Shown: positions 27,195-37,009, counted from the stretch's first letter. The stretch: DNA of 64,000 bases from Chitinophagaceae bacterium (GCA_024103425.1 JAGFIS010000045.1:1-64000); one strand, 5' to 3'. Made by a program: numbers and translations. The notes: generated by a model not told the origin, from the sequence alone.

Positions 27195-28124
27195 ATGGGC
27201 GAGTCAGAAAGGTATATCAGCAAAAGGCCAAGAGGCATCACACTGGGTGATGACAATAATGCATTGATAGCACTGGTTGGTATTAACGCATTGATGTTTA
27301 TATGTTTTGGAATCATCAAGGGCATCTATCTTCTGACCGGCTCAAACGAGATGGTTTTCCAGTATGAGATTCTGCGTTGGGCCATCCTGCCGGCAAAACT
27401 GGATTATTTGTCAGTGAAGCCATGGACGGTGGTGAGTTATATGTTCATTCACACCGGGCTGATAACGGCCTTAGTCAATCTGCTTTGGCTTTGGGCTTTT
27501 GGAAGGATACTGCAGTTGATGGCGGGGAATAAAATTATCATTCCTCTCTACCTCTACGGTGGGCTGGCCGGTGCGATATTCTTTGTAGGAGCCTCCTACC
27601 TGTTTCCGGTACTCAGAAATCAGATAGAATATGCTACACTGATGGGTGCGAATGCGGCGATTATTGCAATTGCAATTGCCGTAACTTTTATCGTACCAAA
27701 ATTCAAGTTGTTCCCGATGATTAACGGCGGAATTCCGCTTTGGGTGTTAACGGCCATTTTCCTCGTAATTACTTTTGTTTCTTCCTCTTCCAATTTAGCT
27801 AATGTATTTGCCTATACCGGAGGTGCATTGATTGGCTACATCTTCATGTACTTTTACCAGCGCGGAAGAAATATGGGTTTGTGGATGATAGAACTCTATG
27901 AATGGTTTACTCAATTATTTGAACCTGGAAAAAAAAAGAATAAAGAAGCTGCCCGCAAGGCTGTCTTTTACAAAACAGGCGGAAGGAAACCCTATGTAAA
28001 ACAACCTGTTGTGACCCAGGAAAAGATAGATGGTATCTTAGATAAAATCAATCAGTTAGGTTACCACAACCTTACAGAGGAGGAAAAGTCCATCCTGAGA
28101 AAAGCCTCGGAAGAGGAGTTTTAG
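27195..28124 (+). CDS. Catalytically dead rhomboid-like protein with DUF6576-like tail
   Basis: A 309-residue membrane protein with the rhomboid fold, but both catalytic residues are missing. The GASG serine motif reads MGANAAI (Asn153) and the HxAHxGG motif reads NVFAYTGG (Tyr207). Related Bacteroidota proteins usually keep GASAA. The C-terminal tail (QEKIDGILDKINQLG, then LTEEEKSILRKAS) matches the DUF6576-like motif seen in this subfamily. Tandem placement after an active rhomboid suggests an iRhom-like regulatory or chaperone role, but this is inference. The EEP gene follows after 31 bp. Confidence 0.85.
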   Translation: MGESERYISKRPRGITLGDDNNALIALVGINALMFICFGIIKGIYLLTGSNEMVFQYEILRWAILPAKLDYLSVKPWTVVSYMFIHTGLITALVNLLWLWAFGRILQLMAGNKIIIPLYLYGGLAGAIFFVGASYLFPVLRNQIEYATLMGANAAIIAIAIAVTFIVPKFKLFPMINGGIPLWVLTAIFLVITFVSSSSNLANVFAYTGGALIGYIFMYFYQRGRNMGLWMIELYEWFTQLFEPGKKKNKEAARKAVFYKTGGRKPYVKQPVVTQEKIDGILDKINQLGYHNLTEEEKSILRKASEEEF

Positions 28125-28155
28125 TTGTTTTGCTGTCTATTAAAAACTTCTGCAG

Positions 28156-29280
28156 ATGCGATTTCGTTTGCTCAGGTGGTTTACCAAAACAGTTATTATA
28201 TCGATTAACACAGTTGTCGGTCTGCTGTTTCTCGGAGGAGCTTATGTGAGCATATTCAAGCCTGAAAGATTTTGGCCGCTGAGTATTGTTACGCTTGTTC
28301 TTCCCGTTTTGATTTTATTGCTGATTTGTTTTCTGGTTTTCTGGTTGCTGGTGCGCCCCAGGTGGAGTTTACTGTCGATTGTTTTTCTGGCGTTAGGATG
28401 GAATGCGGTATCCAACATTCTGCCAATGCGCCTGCCGAAGAAGTTTAAGATGGAAAAGGAGGAAGGTGTGGTAAGAGTAATGAGCTGGAATGTAGAGCTG
28501 TTTGGTATTCAGAAACGAAAAAAATACCCCGACCGCAAACAAGAAATTCTGGATTTAATCAACAAGTATGATCCTGATATTGCGTGCCTGCAGGAAGTTG
28601 TAGCCGGCGATGATCCTGAGAGTATCAATTACCTGAAGGAGATTAATGAGCAACTTAAATTCAGAGATTTTTTCTATGCGTATCAACTGTCAAATAACTT
28701 CGACAAGCACCATCATTTCGGAACAATGATTTACTCTAAGTACCCGATTATCAAAAAGCAATTTGTGGTGAACAGTCCCGATAATTACAATTCTACTTTT
28801 CAGTATGCAGATATTGTAGTTGGCAATGACACTGTCCGCGTCTTTAACGCACACTTGCAGTCACTGAAATTTTCGCAGGACAACAGAAACTATCTGAATA
28901 CGGGCAAAACCCGTACAACGGCAGTCAGAGAGTCGGGGAGAATCATACGGAGAATCAGGAGGGGCGTATTAAGAAGGGCCGTACAAGCCAGAGAGATAAA
29001 AGATGTAATGAATCATACGCCTTACCCGGTAATTATGTGCGGCGATTTTAATGATGTTCCCGCTTCTTATGCTTATGAGGTTATTGGAAAGGATATGCAG
29101 AACGCCTTCGTTGAAAAAGGCTACGGGTTGTCGCGGACGTTCAGTGAAATATCTCCCACCCTAAGGATTGATAATATTTTTGCAGATAACAATTTCCGTA
29201 TAACCCAGTACGTAAGGATAAAGAAACTGTTAAGCGATCATTACCCTATTATTGCCGATATAAAGAATAAGCAGCCGTAA
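28156..29280 (+). CDS. Membrane-anchored endonuclease/exonuclease/phosphatase family protein
   Basis: A 374-residue protein: about three N-terminal membrane helices (residues 10-95) and then an EEP domain. The domain motifs are all present: MSWNVEL, CLQEV (catalytic Glu), NAHLQSL, CGDFNDVP (Asp and Asn) and the terminal SDHYPI with the catalytic His. Family members are DNases, sphingomyelinases or phosphoinositide phosphatases, and the domain alone does not decide which. The topology would place the catalytic domain outside the cytoplasm if the third helix exits. It is followed immediately by menC, with no gap. Confidence 0.85.
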   Translation: MRFRLLRWFTKTVIISINTVVGLLFLGGAYVSIFKPERFWPLSIVTLVLPVLILLLICFLVFWLLVRPRWSLLSIVFLALGWNAVSNILPMRLPKKFKMEKEEGVVRVMSWNVELFGIQKRKKYPDRKQEILDLINKYDPDIACLQEVVAGDDPESINYLKEINEQLKFRDFFYAYQLSNNFDKHHHFGTMIYSKYPIIKKQFVVNSPDNYNSTFQYADIVVGNDTVRVFNAHLQSLKFSQDNRNYLNTGKTRTTAVRESGRIIRRIRRGVLRRAVQAREIKDVMNHTPYPVIMCGDFNDVPASYAYEVIGKDMQNAFVEKGYGLSRTFSEISPTLRIDNIFADNNFRITQYVRIKKLLSDHYPIIADIKNKQP

Positions 29281-30321
29281 ATGAAGTGTCGCTATCAGAA
29301 ATACATTCTTCATTTTAAAGAACCCGGGACGACATCGCGTGGAACCTTTCGCGATAAAGAGACATACATCATAACCATAGAGGATGAGGGTGAAAGAGCA
29401 TACGGAGAGTGTAATTTGTTTCGCGGACTTTCGTATGACGACAGCCCGCAGTATGAAGAAAAGCTGGATGAAATTTGTAAGAAGCTGCCATCAGAGCCGG
29501 AAACAATATTAGATGATCTTGAAGAGTGGCCTTCTATCAGATTTGGCGTTCAAACAGTATTAAAGGATTGGCAGAACGGATCGCGACAAATTATTTTTGA
29601 AAATGCCTTTGTAAACAGGGGGTTCTCAATTCCGGCGAACGGACTTATCTGGATGGGAAGTAAAGAAGAGATGCAATCGAGAATTTTAGAAAAAATGTCC
29701 GGCGGTTTTTCAAACATTAAGCTGAAGATTGGTGCGATAGATTTCGAAAAAGAACTCGAACTGTTGAGGCTCATTCGCGAAAATGACCTAGGGGGGAATA
29801 TAACAATCCGTCTGGATGCCAATGGTGCTTTTACTCCGCGGTCAGCACTTGAAAAGCTAAAGCGTCTTGCAGAATTTAATATTGAATATTTAGAACAACC
29901 GATCCGACAGGGCCAATGGCAGGAGATGGCGAGAATTATTGAGGACAGTCCTGTGCCGATAGCATTGGATGAAGAATTGATTGGAATCAATACTTTGAGT
30001 GAAAAGAAACGATTGATGGATACACTTCATCCGCAATTGCTCATCCTGAAGCCGGCACTGGCCGGTGGTTTCACCTCCTGCGATGAATGGCGACAATTGA
30101 CGGCAGATCAATCCGGAGAGTGTGTAGTGACCTCTGCATTAGAGAGTAATATCGGACTGAATGCCATCGCTCAATATACAGCCACTCTGAGTCCGAAGCG
30201 TTCGCAAGGCTTAGGTACAGGCCGGTTGTTTACTAATAATTTTCCTTCGCCATACCGGATTGATGAAAAAGGCCTGCATTTTGATGCTGCTCAAAAATGG
30301 GATTTCAGTCTTTTACAATGA
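29281..30321 (+). CDS. menC: o-Succinylbenzoate synthase
   Basis: A 346-residue enolase-superfamily enzyme dehydrating SHCHC to o-succinylbenzoate in menaquinone synthesis. The catalytic Lys motif IKLKIG, the metal ligands LDANGAF, YLEQPI and ALDEEL, and the second Lys motif ILKPALAGG are all present. A dipeptide epimerase would share this fold, but the menE-like gene that overlaps its end supports MenC. It starts on the base after the EEP stop codon. Confidence 0.93.
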   Translation: MKCRYQKYILHFKEPGTTSRGTFRDKETYIITIEDEGERAYGECNLFRGLSYDDSPQYEEKLDEICKKLPSEPETILDDLEEWPSIRFGVQTVLKDWQNGSRQIIFENAFVNRGFSIPANGLIWMGSKEEMQSRILEKMSGGFSNIKLKIGAIDFEKELELLRLIRENDLGGNITIRLDANGAFTPRSALEKLKRLAEFNIEYLEQPIRQGQWQEMARIIEDSPVPIALDEELIGINTLSEKKRLMDTLHPQLLILKPALAGGFTSCDEWRQLTADQSGECVVTSALESNIGLNAIAQYTATLSPKRSQGLGTGRLFTNNFPSPYRIDEKGLHFDAAQKWDFSLLQ

Positions 30322-31388
30322 ACTTTCGCGACTACCATACGATTGTCATTAACGGAACCCGGCTGGAGGGAGAAGGAATTATTCGATACTGTGAATCATC
30401 GGCGCAGGATTATTTACAACAGGTAGGAGCATTCGTAAGAGAATGGTTAAGTATATCCCCCGGAATGGAAATGAGAACCAGCGGCTCTACAGGCAGCCCT
30501 AAATTGTTTTGGATAGAAAAAAATAAAATGTTGCAGAGCGCCGCGATGACAGCCCGATTTTTCAGGTTTGAGGAGGGACAGACGGCTCTACTGGCTTTGC
30601 CCGTGAGTTATATTGCCGGGAAGATGATGGTAGTGAGAGCATTTTTGTCGGGACTGAATCTGATTTGTGTGCCACCATCCGGTAATCCGCTGAAAGATAT
30701 TCCACAGAATGTACAAATAGACTTTGCTCCACTGCTTCCAATGCAGTTGACAGCAGTTGACGATTGCCCCCAGATAAAAAAGATCCTGTTAGGAGGTGCT
30801 CCCGTTGAGGCTGTATTAGAGCAGAAGCTACAACACTTCACTCCCGAAATTTATCATGGATATGGGATGACAGAAACGCTCAGTCATGTCGCTATTAGAA
30901 ATATCAATGGTCCCAACAGCTCGTTGACTTATCGTGCTTTGGAAGGAATCACTTTTGATACGGATGAGCATGATTGTCTGATTATTAACGCACCATTTCT
31001 CGATGACGAGGTATTTACAAATGATGTTGTCGAGTTATTGTCTGACACTTCATTCATATGGAAGGGCAGGGCAGACTTTGTGATTAACAGTGGCGGACTG
31101 AAGATCTTTCCGGAGGAATTAGAACGCGCCCTGTCGTTTCTTACCAGAAGGTTTTTCTTCGCCGGTATGCCCGATGAACGGTTTGGAGAAAGAGTTTGTC
31201 TTTTTATAGAAGGTGAACCATACAACCCGGAACGCATGATTGTGCTGTCGGATCAATTAGAAAGGTCTCTGGATAAATACTCCAGGCCCCGTGATATTTA
31301 TTTCATCCCTTCTTTTATTCAAACCGCTTCAGGCAAAGTTAACAGAAGGGCAACAGTAGAGTTGGCGCGCTATAACAACACGATCTGA
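30318..31388 (+). CDS. menE: o-Succinylbenzoate-CoA ligase (short MenE-type AMP-binding enzyme)
   Basis: A 356-residue adenylate-forming enzyme activating o-succinylbenzoate with CoA. The AMP-binding motif RTSGSTGSPK, the YGMTET signature, the strand FIWKGRADFVINSGGLKI and the C-terminal ASGKVNRR lysine are all visible. It is much shorter than E. coli MenE (about 450), the compact form common in Bacteroidota. The ATG at 30318 overlaps the menC stop (ATGA) and is preferred over an ATG seven codons earlier. It converges on lplA. Confidence 0.9.
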   Translation: MNFRDYHTIVINGTRLEGEGIIRYCESSAQDYLQQVGAFVREWLSISPGMEMRTSGSTGSPKLFWIEKNKMLQSAAMTARFFRFEEGQTALLALPVSYIAGKMMVVRAFLSGLNLICVPPSGNPLKDIPQNVQIDFAPLLPMQLTAVDDCPQIKKILLGGAPVEAVLEQKLQHFTPEIYHGYGMTETLSHVAIRNINGPNSSLTYRALEGITFDTDEHDCLIINAPFLDDEVFTNDVVELLSDTSFIWKGRADFVINSGGLKIFPEELERALSFLTRRFFFAGMPDERFGERVCLFIEGEPYNPERMIVLSDQLERSLDKYSRPRDIYFIPSFIQTASGKVNRRATVELARYNNTI

Positions 31389-31406
31389 AATTTGTGATTT
31401 TACTTT

Positions 31407-32387
31407 TTAGAACATAGCCTCTATCAGATCATTGGCAGTGATGTTGGCGAAGAAATCTGCAAGATTGTATTGAGACAGTTTCTCGCGTATAGCTTCTTCA
31501 CTGTGAGGAGTACCCTCGAGCGCTCTTTCAATTTCTTCAATGTCATGAACATGGAAGAAGTCGCCAAAGATTTTCACTTTCTTGATCACTCCGTTTTCGG
31601 CATCCATATTCATCTCGATAATACCCCCCGGAGTTTTAATTGCCTTTTGGAAGTTGTATTTTGGCGAGTAGCCGTAGTTCCACTCATAAGTGGAGTATTT
31701 TTTGTCACGCAGTTCACCGATTTTCTTCAGATCTTCCTCCGTGAACTCATACATTTTGCAATCGTCAAATGTATTCACCACATAGTCCATTATCTTATGC
31801 GTGAACTCTTCAATTGTGAGTGGTTCAGGCAGATATTCGGAAATGTTGGTTACACGCTTCGGGACAGACTTAACTGCTTTGTCCTGGAATTTCAGCGGAT
31901 TTACCTTCAATGCTTCGCTGACGTTTTTCATTTCAGAAGAGAAGAGCAGTGTGCCGTGGTGCAATACCTTGTCTTTGAAGATATGTTCTGCGTTTCCTGA
32001 AATCTTTTTTCCGTCGATGGTGATATCGTTTCTCCCTTCGAATTTTGCAGGTACGCCTAAGCTCTGCAGCACTTCAACAATCGGGCGGGTAAATTTTTCA
32101 AAATCGATCAGCTTACCATCACCTACGGTCTTTGTGAACGAAAAGTTCAGGTTACCCATATCGTGGTAAACCGCGCCACCGCCGGAAAGTCTGCGCACAA
32201 CGTGAATACCGTTGGCTTTTACGTATTCATAATTGATTTCTGATAGGGTGTTTTGATGTTTTCCGACAATAATAGCGTTGTCATTCTGCCAGAGCATGAA
32301 ACAGTCTTCATCGATATTCTTGAAGATGTATTCGTCGGTAGCAATGTTGAAATAAGGGTCTGTCGATTTATGAAAAATGCAAAGCAT
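31407..32387 (-). CDS. lplA: Lipoate-protein ligase A
   Basis: A 326-residue enzyme that adenylates free lipoate (or octanoate) and transfers it to lipoyl domains of 2-oxoacid dehydrogenases and the glycine cleavage H protein. The motif VRRLSGGGAVYHDMGNLNFS and the Lys region DGKKISGNAEHIFKDKVLHHGTLL are intact. A C-terminal accessory domain (about residues 250-326) is present. A -7 promoter-like element lies 18 bp before the ATG. It converges on menE with an 18-bp gap. Confidence 0.95.
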   Translation of the reverse strand: MLCIFHKSTDPYFNIATDEYIFKNIDEDCFMLWQNDNAIIVGKHQNTLSEINYEYVKANGIHVVRRLSGGGAVYHDMGNLNFSFTKTVGDGKLIDFEKFTRPIVEVLQSLGVPAKFEGRNDITIDGKKISGNAEHIFKDKVLHHGTLLFSSEMKNVSEALKVNPLKFQDKAVKSVPKRVTNISEYLPEPLTIEEFTHKIMDYVVNTFDDCKMYEFTEEDLKKIGELRDKKYSTYEWNYGYSPKYNFQKAIKTPGGIIEMNMDAENGVIKKVKIFGDFFHVHDIEEIERALEGTPHSEEAIREKLSQYNLADFFANITANDLIEAMF

Positions 32388-32405
32388 GGTTTATAATTTT
32401 GTACG

Positions 32406-32413
32406 CAAATTTA
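32406..32413 (-). promoter_or_regulatory. Bacteroidota -7 element (TAAATTTG) upstream of lplA
   Basis: TAAATTTG on the minus strand fits TAnnTTTG and lies 18 bp before the lplA ATG at 32387. The -33 element is unclear. Confidence 0.35.
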
Positions 32414-32472
32414 CTCAAACGTCTAACAGAAGGTATTTTCATACTTCTGCGTAGACCGGAGCCGGAAGTTTA

Positions 32473-33822
32473 CTAATCTTTCTTATCTGTCAGAAAAAGC
32501 TGATTTTTCGGAACAACATTCACTTTGTCGCCATCCTGCAGGCTCTTTGAAATCACATCATAAGGGTCAGAAACGACTTTATCTCCCTGATTGATCCCTG
32601 ATACAATTTCAATGTAGTTGATATCCTGAATTCCGGTCTTCACAAGCTTCTTGCTGACAGTACCTTTTGCGGAGTCAACCACGAACACTACAACATCCAG
32701 GTCACTGTCGTCAAAACTTCCGGAGCTTTTCAGTGAGTCGGGTTTTTCTCTGGTTGTCACGGCATTAATCGGAACGCTAACCACGTTGGTACGGGTTTGT
32801 GTCTGGATATCAGCACTTGCATTCATTCCGGGCCTGAAAGGAAATCTTCTTTTGTGTTCCGGATCTATAAGGTCGCTGTATGATGCGGGGTCCAGACGGA
32901 TATACACTTTATAGTTTGCTACATCGCTTGAAGTGTTGGCATTGGCAGAACCGATTCCGGCCGCTGCAGCGCCGTTGTTACTGCTTGCTATCTGTGTAAC
33001 GACACCTTTGAATTTCCTGTCGTTGTAAGCATCGATTTCGATAAGTGCAGTATCGCCCAAATGTACCTTTGGAATATCATTTTCGCCAACATCAACACGC
33101 ACTTCAATTTTACTCATATCGGCAATACGCATCATTTCCGTACCAGCCATCATTGAGCTCCCAACCACGCGTTCACCCTCTTTTACGTTAAGCAATGAAA
33201 CGATACCACTCATCGGGGCCGTAAGCGTGGCACGACCGATGTCTTTATTGGCTTTTTCAAGTCCGGCTTTTGCGCTGGCCACTCCCGCAATAGAACTCGA
33301 AACACTTTGTTGGGCTGCTTTATAATTTGCTTGTGCTGTTTGGTACGCAGCTAAGGCGTTATTAAATTCGTTTAGCGAGATAACTTTATCGTCGAAGAGT
33401 TGTTTTTGCATTTTATAGGTTTTCTCTGCCTGCTCCATTTGCGCTTGTGCTGCAAGTAGGTTTGCCTTTGCATTGGCCACCATAGCTTCCTGCTGATTTA
33501 CGATGGCAGAAGCCTGATCTCTTTGAGTTGCATAAATATCGCCATAGATCTGGGCTAATACTTGCCCTTTTACGACACTGTCTCCTTCCTCTACATTGAG
33601 CATTACAATCTCTCCTGAGATATCAGGAGCCAGAGTGATTTCTACTTCGGGATACACCTTCCCGCTGGCATTCACTGTTTCTGTGATATTGCGGATTTCA
33701 GCCTTTTCGGCAGCTACACGTGTCCCCTCTTCCTTACCGATTACCCCGGCCTTGCTCAGGCCGATAAGAACGGCGATAACTGCTACCAGCCCGATGATTA
33801 CCCATTTTAATGTCTTGTTCAT
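32473..33822 (-). CDS. Efflux periplasmic adaptor subunit (HlyD/MacA type)
   Basis: A 449-residue membrane-fusion protein with one N-terminal membrane anchor. Its biotinyl-lipoyl-like half-motifs (VSASGKVYPEVEI-type opening and LNVKEGERV) flank a long coiled-coil hairpin (about residues 95-200, rich in Ala/Gln). The beta-barrel region follows (IEVRVDVGENDIPKV). It bridges an inner-membrane pump to a TolC-type channel. The TolC-family gene ends 21 bp upstream in the same operon, but no ABC (MacB) or RND pump gene follows: the next gene is lplA. It presumably partners with a pump encoded elsewhere. Confidence 0.92.
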   Translation of the reverse strand: MNKTLKWVIIGLVAVIAVLIGLSKAGVIGKEEGTRVAAEKAEIRNITETVNASGKVYPEVEITLAPDISGEIVMLNVEEGDSVVKGQVLAQIYGDIYATQRDQASAIVNQQEAMVANAKANLLAAQAQMEQAEKTYKMQKQLFDDKVISLNEFNNALAAYQTAQANYKAAQQSVSSSIAGVASAKAGLEKANKDIGRATLTAPMSGIVSLLNVKEGERVVGSSMMAGTEMMRIADMSKIEVRVDVGENDIPKVHLGDTALIEIDAYNDRKFKGVVTQIASSNNGAAAAGIGSANANTSSDVANYKVYIRLDPASYSDLIDPEHKRRFPFRPGMNASADIQTQTRTNVVSVPINAVTTREKPDSLKSSGSFDDSDLDVVVFVVDSAKGTVSKKLVKTGIQDINYIEIVSGINQGDKVVSDPYDVISKSLQDGDKVNVVPKNQLFLTDKKD

Positions 33823-33843
33823 ATTATTATCCTTGAGTGGTTG

Positions 33844-35286
33844 TTATAATTTAAGTCCCTGCCCTTTGTAAAACTCCAGTGTTTTCATTTTGAACACATA
33901 GTCGTATCTGTTAAGCACCTGCTGGAGTTTTGCTCTGAACAAGTTGTTCTGGTTAGTGATTTGCTCTAAAGTGGTGAGCATTCCCACATTAAATCTCTTC
34001 GTGCTGAATTCGTAGCTCTTTTCTGCAGCCTCCACAGCCTTTTGGGCTGAAGTGAACTTTTCCAGTGCGATCATTGCGAGATTATATGCACGATAGATGT
34101 CCTGTTTCAAATTAGCATTGGCTTGTTCTGCTTCATACTCTGCATTTCTAACGGCCATGAGAGAACGCTGGTAGTTAGAGCGGGCCTGTCCTGCATTGAA
34201 GATGGGAATGTTGATAGAAATACCGATCTGTTGTCCGAAGTTGTTGCTGAATTGTGAGCCTAGTGGGTCAGAGGTTACATACCCGGTTTTTCCACCAACG
34301 GTATAGAGCGGGCGCAATACATCGATAAATCCGCCTGTGTTGTTCGGTACCACAAAACCACTGGGCGCATAACCGGTGAAATTCTGGCTGTAAACCGGGG
34401 TTCTGAAGTAACCATAGTTAGTGCTTAAGGCACCATATCCGGAAATAGAAGGATACATAGATCCCCTTGCTGCTTTAGCCCTGCTTTTAGCTGCGAGTAT
34501 GGAGAACTCATTTATTTTTTGCTGTGGCAGATTTTGCAGAGCCAGTTCGTAAACGCGATCGGGCTGCAATTCTCCGATAGGTTCAATCGGTATTAAATCA
34601 ATAGCCGGTGTTTCCACATCAAAAGGGAGGCCGACGTCGAGATTCATATAACCCATGAGCGCGTACTTTGCATCCGATATATTACCTCTTGCCGAAACGA
34701 GATTTGCACTGTCGTTAGCCAGTTGAGCTTCAATCTCAATGGCGTTGAGCTCAGGCAATGCGCCCGCATTAACCTGCTTTCTTACGATATCGAGCTGAGT
34801 CATGCTTTGTTTCAGTTGTACCTCAGCGATATCGGCCTGCTCTTTGGCGAGTAGCACTTGTAAATATGCATTGGTAACCGTCAGGGCAATATCATTTTTT
34901 AATTTATCTACCTGTGCAGATGCACCGAGTTTGGCCCATTCCTGAGCTTTAATATTATTCTGCTTAGAAAAGAAATTGAAGATGTCTATACTGCTTTGAA
35001 ATCCGAGAGAGACGGAGAGATAATTTTGATTTTCGAGAATACCCGTAGATGGGTTGCCACTCTTCCCGAACCTCAATCCGTCGTTATTGCTGACATTGGC
35101 TGTCGGCAATGTGGTGAGTTTAGTCTGCTTGTAGTCGATGTCTGCAATCTTTGCCTGGATTTCAGTTTGCTTGATGCTGATATTGTTGGCGATTGCATAT
35201 TCAACACACTCCTGTAGCGACCATTTCTTCTGGGCGGATAAAGAAAGGCTGAACAGTAAACAAAAAATCAATAATAGAGATTTCAT
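33844..35286 (-). CDS. TolC-family outer-membrane efflux protein
   Basis: A 480-residue outer-membrane channel protein. The signal peptide ends at about residue 19 (LFSLSLSAQ). The two TolC repeats are recognisable from long Ala/Gln/Glu-rich helices (residues 25-230 and 330-475) around beta strands, with the typical opening SLQECVEYAIANNISIKQ. It forms the outer part of a tripartite efflux or export system with the adaptor encoded directly downstream. Confidence 0.93.
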   Translation of the reverse strand: MKSLLLIFCLLFSLSLSAQKKWSLQECVEYAIANNISIKQTEIQAKIADIDYKQTKLTTLPTANVSNNDGLRFGKSGNPSTGILENQNYLSVSLGFQSSIDIFNFFSKQNNIKAQEWAKLGASAQVDKLKNDIALTVTNAYLQVLLAKEQADIAEVQLKQSMTQLDIVRKQVNAGALPELNAIEIEAQLANDSANLVSARGNISDAKYALMGYMNLDVGLPFDVETPAIDLIPIEPIGELQPDRVYELALQNLPQQKINEFSILAAKSRAKAARGSMYPSISGYGALSTNYGYFRTPVYSQNFTGYAPSGFVVPNNTGGFIDVLRPLYTVGGKTGYVTSDPLGSQFSNNFGQQIGISINIPIFNAGQARSNYQRSLMAVRNAEYEAEQANANLKQDIYRAYNLAMIALEKFTSAQKAVEAAEKSYEFSTKRFNVGMLTTLEQITNQNNLFRAKLQQVLNRYDYVFKMKTLEFYKGQGLKL

Positions 35287-35368
35287 ATACAGGTAAAATT
35301 ATGGAAACCTGCATCCATTGCAGGAGTTATTACAGAAGTGGTAAATATATTTAACAACTCGCTAATTT

Positions 35369-36883
35369 TTAATGACGAAAGTGCCTCATACTTGTTATTA
35401 CCATTGCCAACCCGCGCTTTTTACAATAATCTATAGAATCCTGATCTCTTATAGAACCACCCGGTTGTATAAAGGCTGTGACGCCCACTTCATCTCCCAG
35501 CTTCACGCAATCATCAAACGGGAAGAAAGCGTCACTGGCGATTACAGAGCCCTTAGTATCCAGATTAAATTGTTTTGCCTTTTGAATGGCGTGGCGCAGG
35601 GCGTCGACGCGAGATGTCTGCCCTGCCCCCTTACCGATTAATTGCAGGTCTTTTACAATTGCTATGGCGTTGCTCTTCAGGTGCTTGCAGATAATGTTAG
35701 CAAATACCAGGTCTTGCCTTTGCTTTTCGTTTGTCTCAACTCCACCAACCTCTTTCCATTCAGTATAATTTCCCGCATCGGCATCCTGAACCAGCAAACC
35801 ATTCAGCAGGCTCTTTGAAATTGTTTTCGTGGCCGGATATTTTTCTAAACGCAACAAAATGCGGTTCTTTTTGGCCTTCAATAATTCCAAAGCCGCTTTC
35901 TCATATTCAGGAGCAATCATAACCTCGAAGAACATTCCCTTCACTGCTTCAGCCGTGGCTGAATCCACCTTGCTGTTAGTGATGAGAATACCGCCGAACG
36001 CACTTTCAGGATCGCCCGCTAACGCAGCATTAAACGCTTCTGAGACGGTATTCCGCCTTGCTACGCCGCAGACATTCGTGTGCTTGATAATAGCAAACGT
36101 CACTCCGTCGGCAGGATCAAATTCAGACATCAGTTGTATCGCTGCTTCGACATCAACCAGGTTGTTGTAAGAGAGCTCTTTACCGTTCAGTTGGGTGAAC
36201 AGTTCTGAAAGATCACCGGTGAACGATGCTGACTGATGCGGATTTTCTCCATAGCGAAGTATCCTTTTGTTGTCCGAGAAAGGATTGGGGAAAGACGTTC
36301 CGTTGAAGTAGTTAGAAATTGCAATGTCGTAACGGCTGCAAACATTAAAGGCTTTTGCTGCAAAAGATTTCCTTTCTTCTTCGGAGGTTGTACCGTTGTC
36401 TCTCTGCAGTATTTCGGTCAATGCTCCATAATCATTTCTATCTGCCACTACAAGAAGGTCTTTGAAGTTTTTCGCAGCAGCACGGATCATTGACGGTCCT
36501 CCAATGTCGATTTTTTCGATAATGGCACTCTCTTCTGATGTGGAAGCTACTGTCTTTTCGAACGGATAGAGATCAACGATTACAAGGTCTATTTCAGGAA
36601 TGTTGTATTCCTTCATCTCTGCGAGGTCGGTCTTGTTAGATCTACGTCCGAGAATACCACCGAAAATAACGGGGTGCAATGTTTTTACTCTTCCTCCGAG
36701 GATGGATGGGTATCCCGTCAGAGATTCCACAGCTGTGCACTCATAACCGTTTTCCTCAATGAACTTCTGCGTTCCTCCTGTGCTGTAAATTTTAATTTTT
36801 AAGTCTGAAAGTGTTTTGAGTACCGGCTCAAGACCTGTTTTATCAAAAACGGATATGAGCGCTGACTGAATTTTCTTTTGCAT
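35369..36883 (-). CDS. purH: Bifunctional AICAR transformylase / IMP cyclohydrolase
   Basis: This enzyme performs the last two steps of de novo purine synthesis: formylation of AICAR and ring closure to IMP. The N-terminal IMP cyclohydrolase (MGS-like) domain opens with SALISVFDKTGLEPVL and holds STGGT and GGRVKTLHP. The transformylase domain carries the Lys-His pair (IIKHTNVCG) and ends with FIQPGGSIRDQD and MVITSMRHFRH. I placed the start at ATG 36883 (MQKKIQS, 504 residues). A longer frame from 36934 adds 17 unrelated residues. Confidence 0.97.
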   Translation of the reverse strand: MQKKIQSALISVFDKTGLEPVLKTLSDLKIKIYSTGGTQKFIEENGYECTAVESLTGYPSILGGRVKTLHPVIFGGILGRRSNKTDLAEMKEYNIPEIDLVIVDLYPFEKTVASTSEESAIIEKIDIGGPSMIRAAAKNFKDLLVVADRNDYGALTEILQRDNGTTSEEERKSFAAKAFNVCSRYDIAISNYFNGTSFPNPFSDNKRILRYGENPHQSASFTGDLSELFTQLNGKELSYNNLVDVEAAIQLMSEFDPADGVTFAIIKHTNVCGVARRNTVSEAFNAALAGDPESAFGGILITNSKVDSATAEAVKGMFFEVMIAPEYEKAALELLKAKKNRILLRLEKYPATKTISKSLLNGLLVQDADAGNYTEWKEVGGVETNEKQRQDLVFANIICKHLKSNAIAIVKDLQLIGKGAGQTSRVDALRHAIQKAKQFNLDTKGSVIASDAFFPFDDCVKLGDEVGVTAFIQPGGSIRDQDSIDYCKKRGLAMVITSMRHFRH

Positions 36884-36951
36884 TTCTGTAGAGAAGTGTT
36901 GATTTAGGTTTTTCCGGGCAGTGCATAAGGCCACACCCGTTTTATGGGGTG

Positions 36952-36959
36952 CAAAGGTA
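36952..36959 (-). promoter_or_regulatory. Bacteroidota -7 element (TACCTTTG) upstream of purH
   Basis: TACCTTTG on the minus strand is a perfect TAnnTTTG match, 68 bp before the purH ATG. The element is followed by CACCCC, as at tyrS. Confidence 0.5.
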
Positions 36960-37009
36960 ATCTATCAGAGGTTTTTATCCGATTTCTTTTGCAGCTGAAT
37001 TGCCGGTTC

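Noticed and set aside
31470-32000. 176-codon plus-strand ORF
   Set aside because: Antisense to lplA with no family match.
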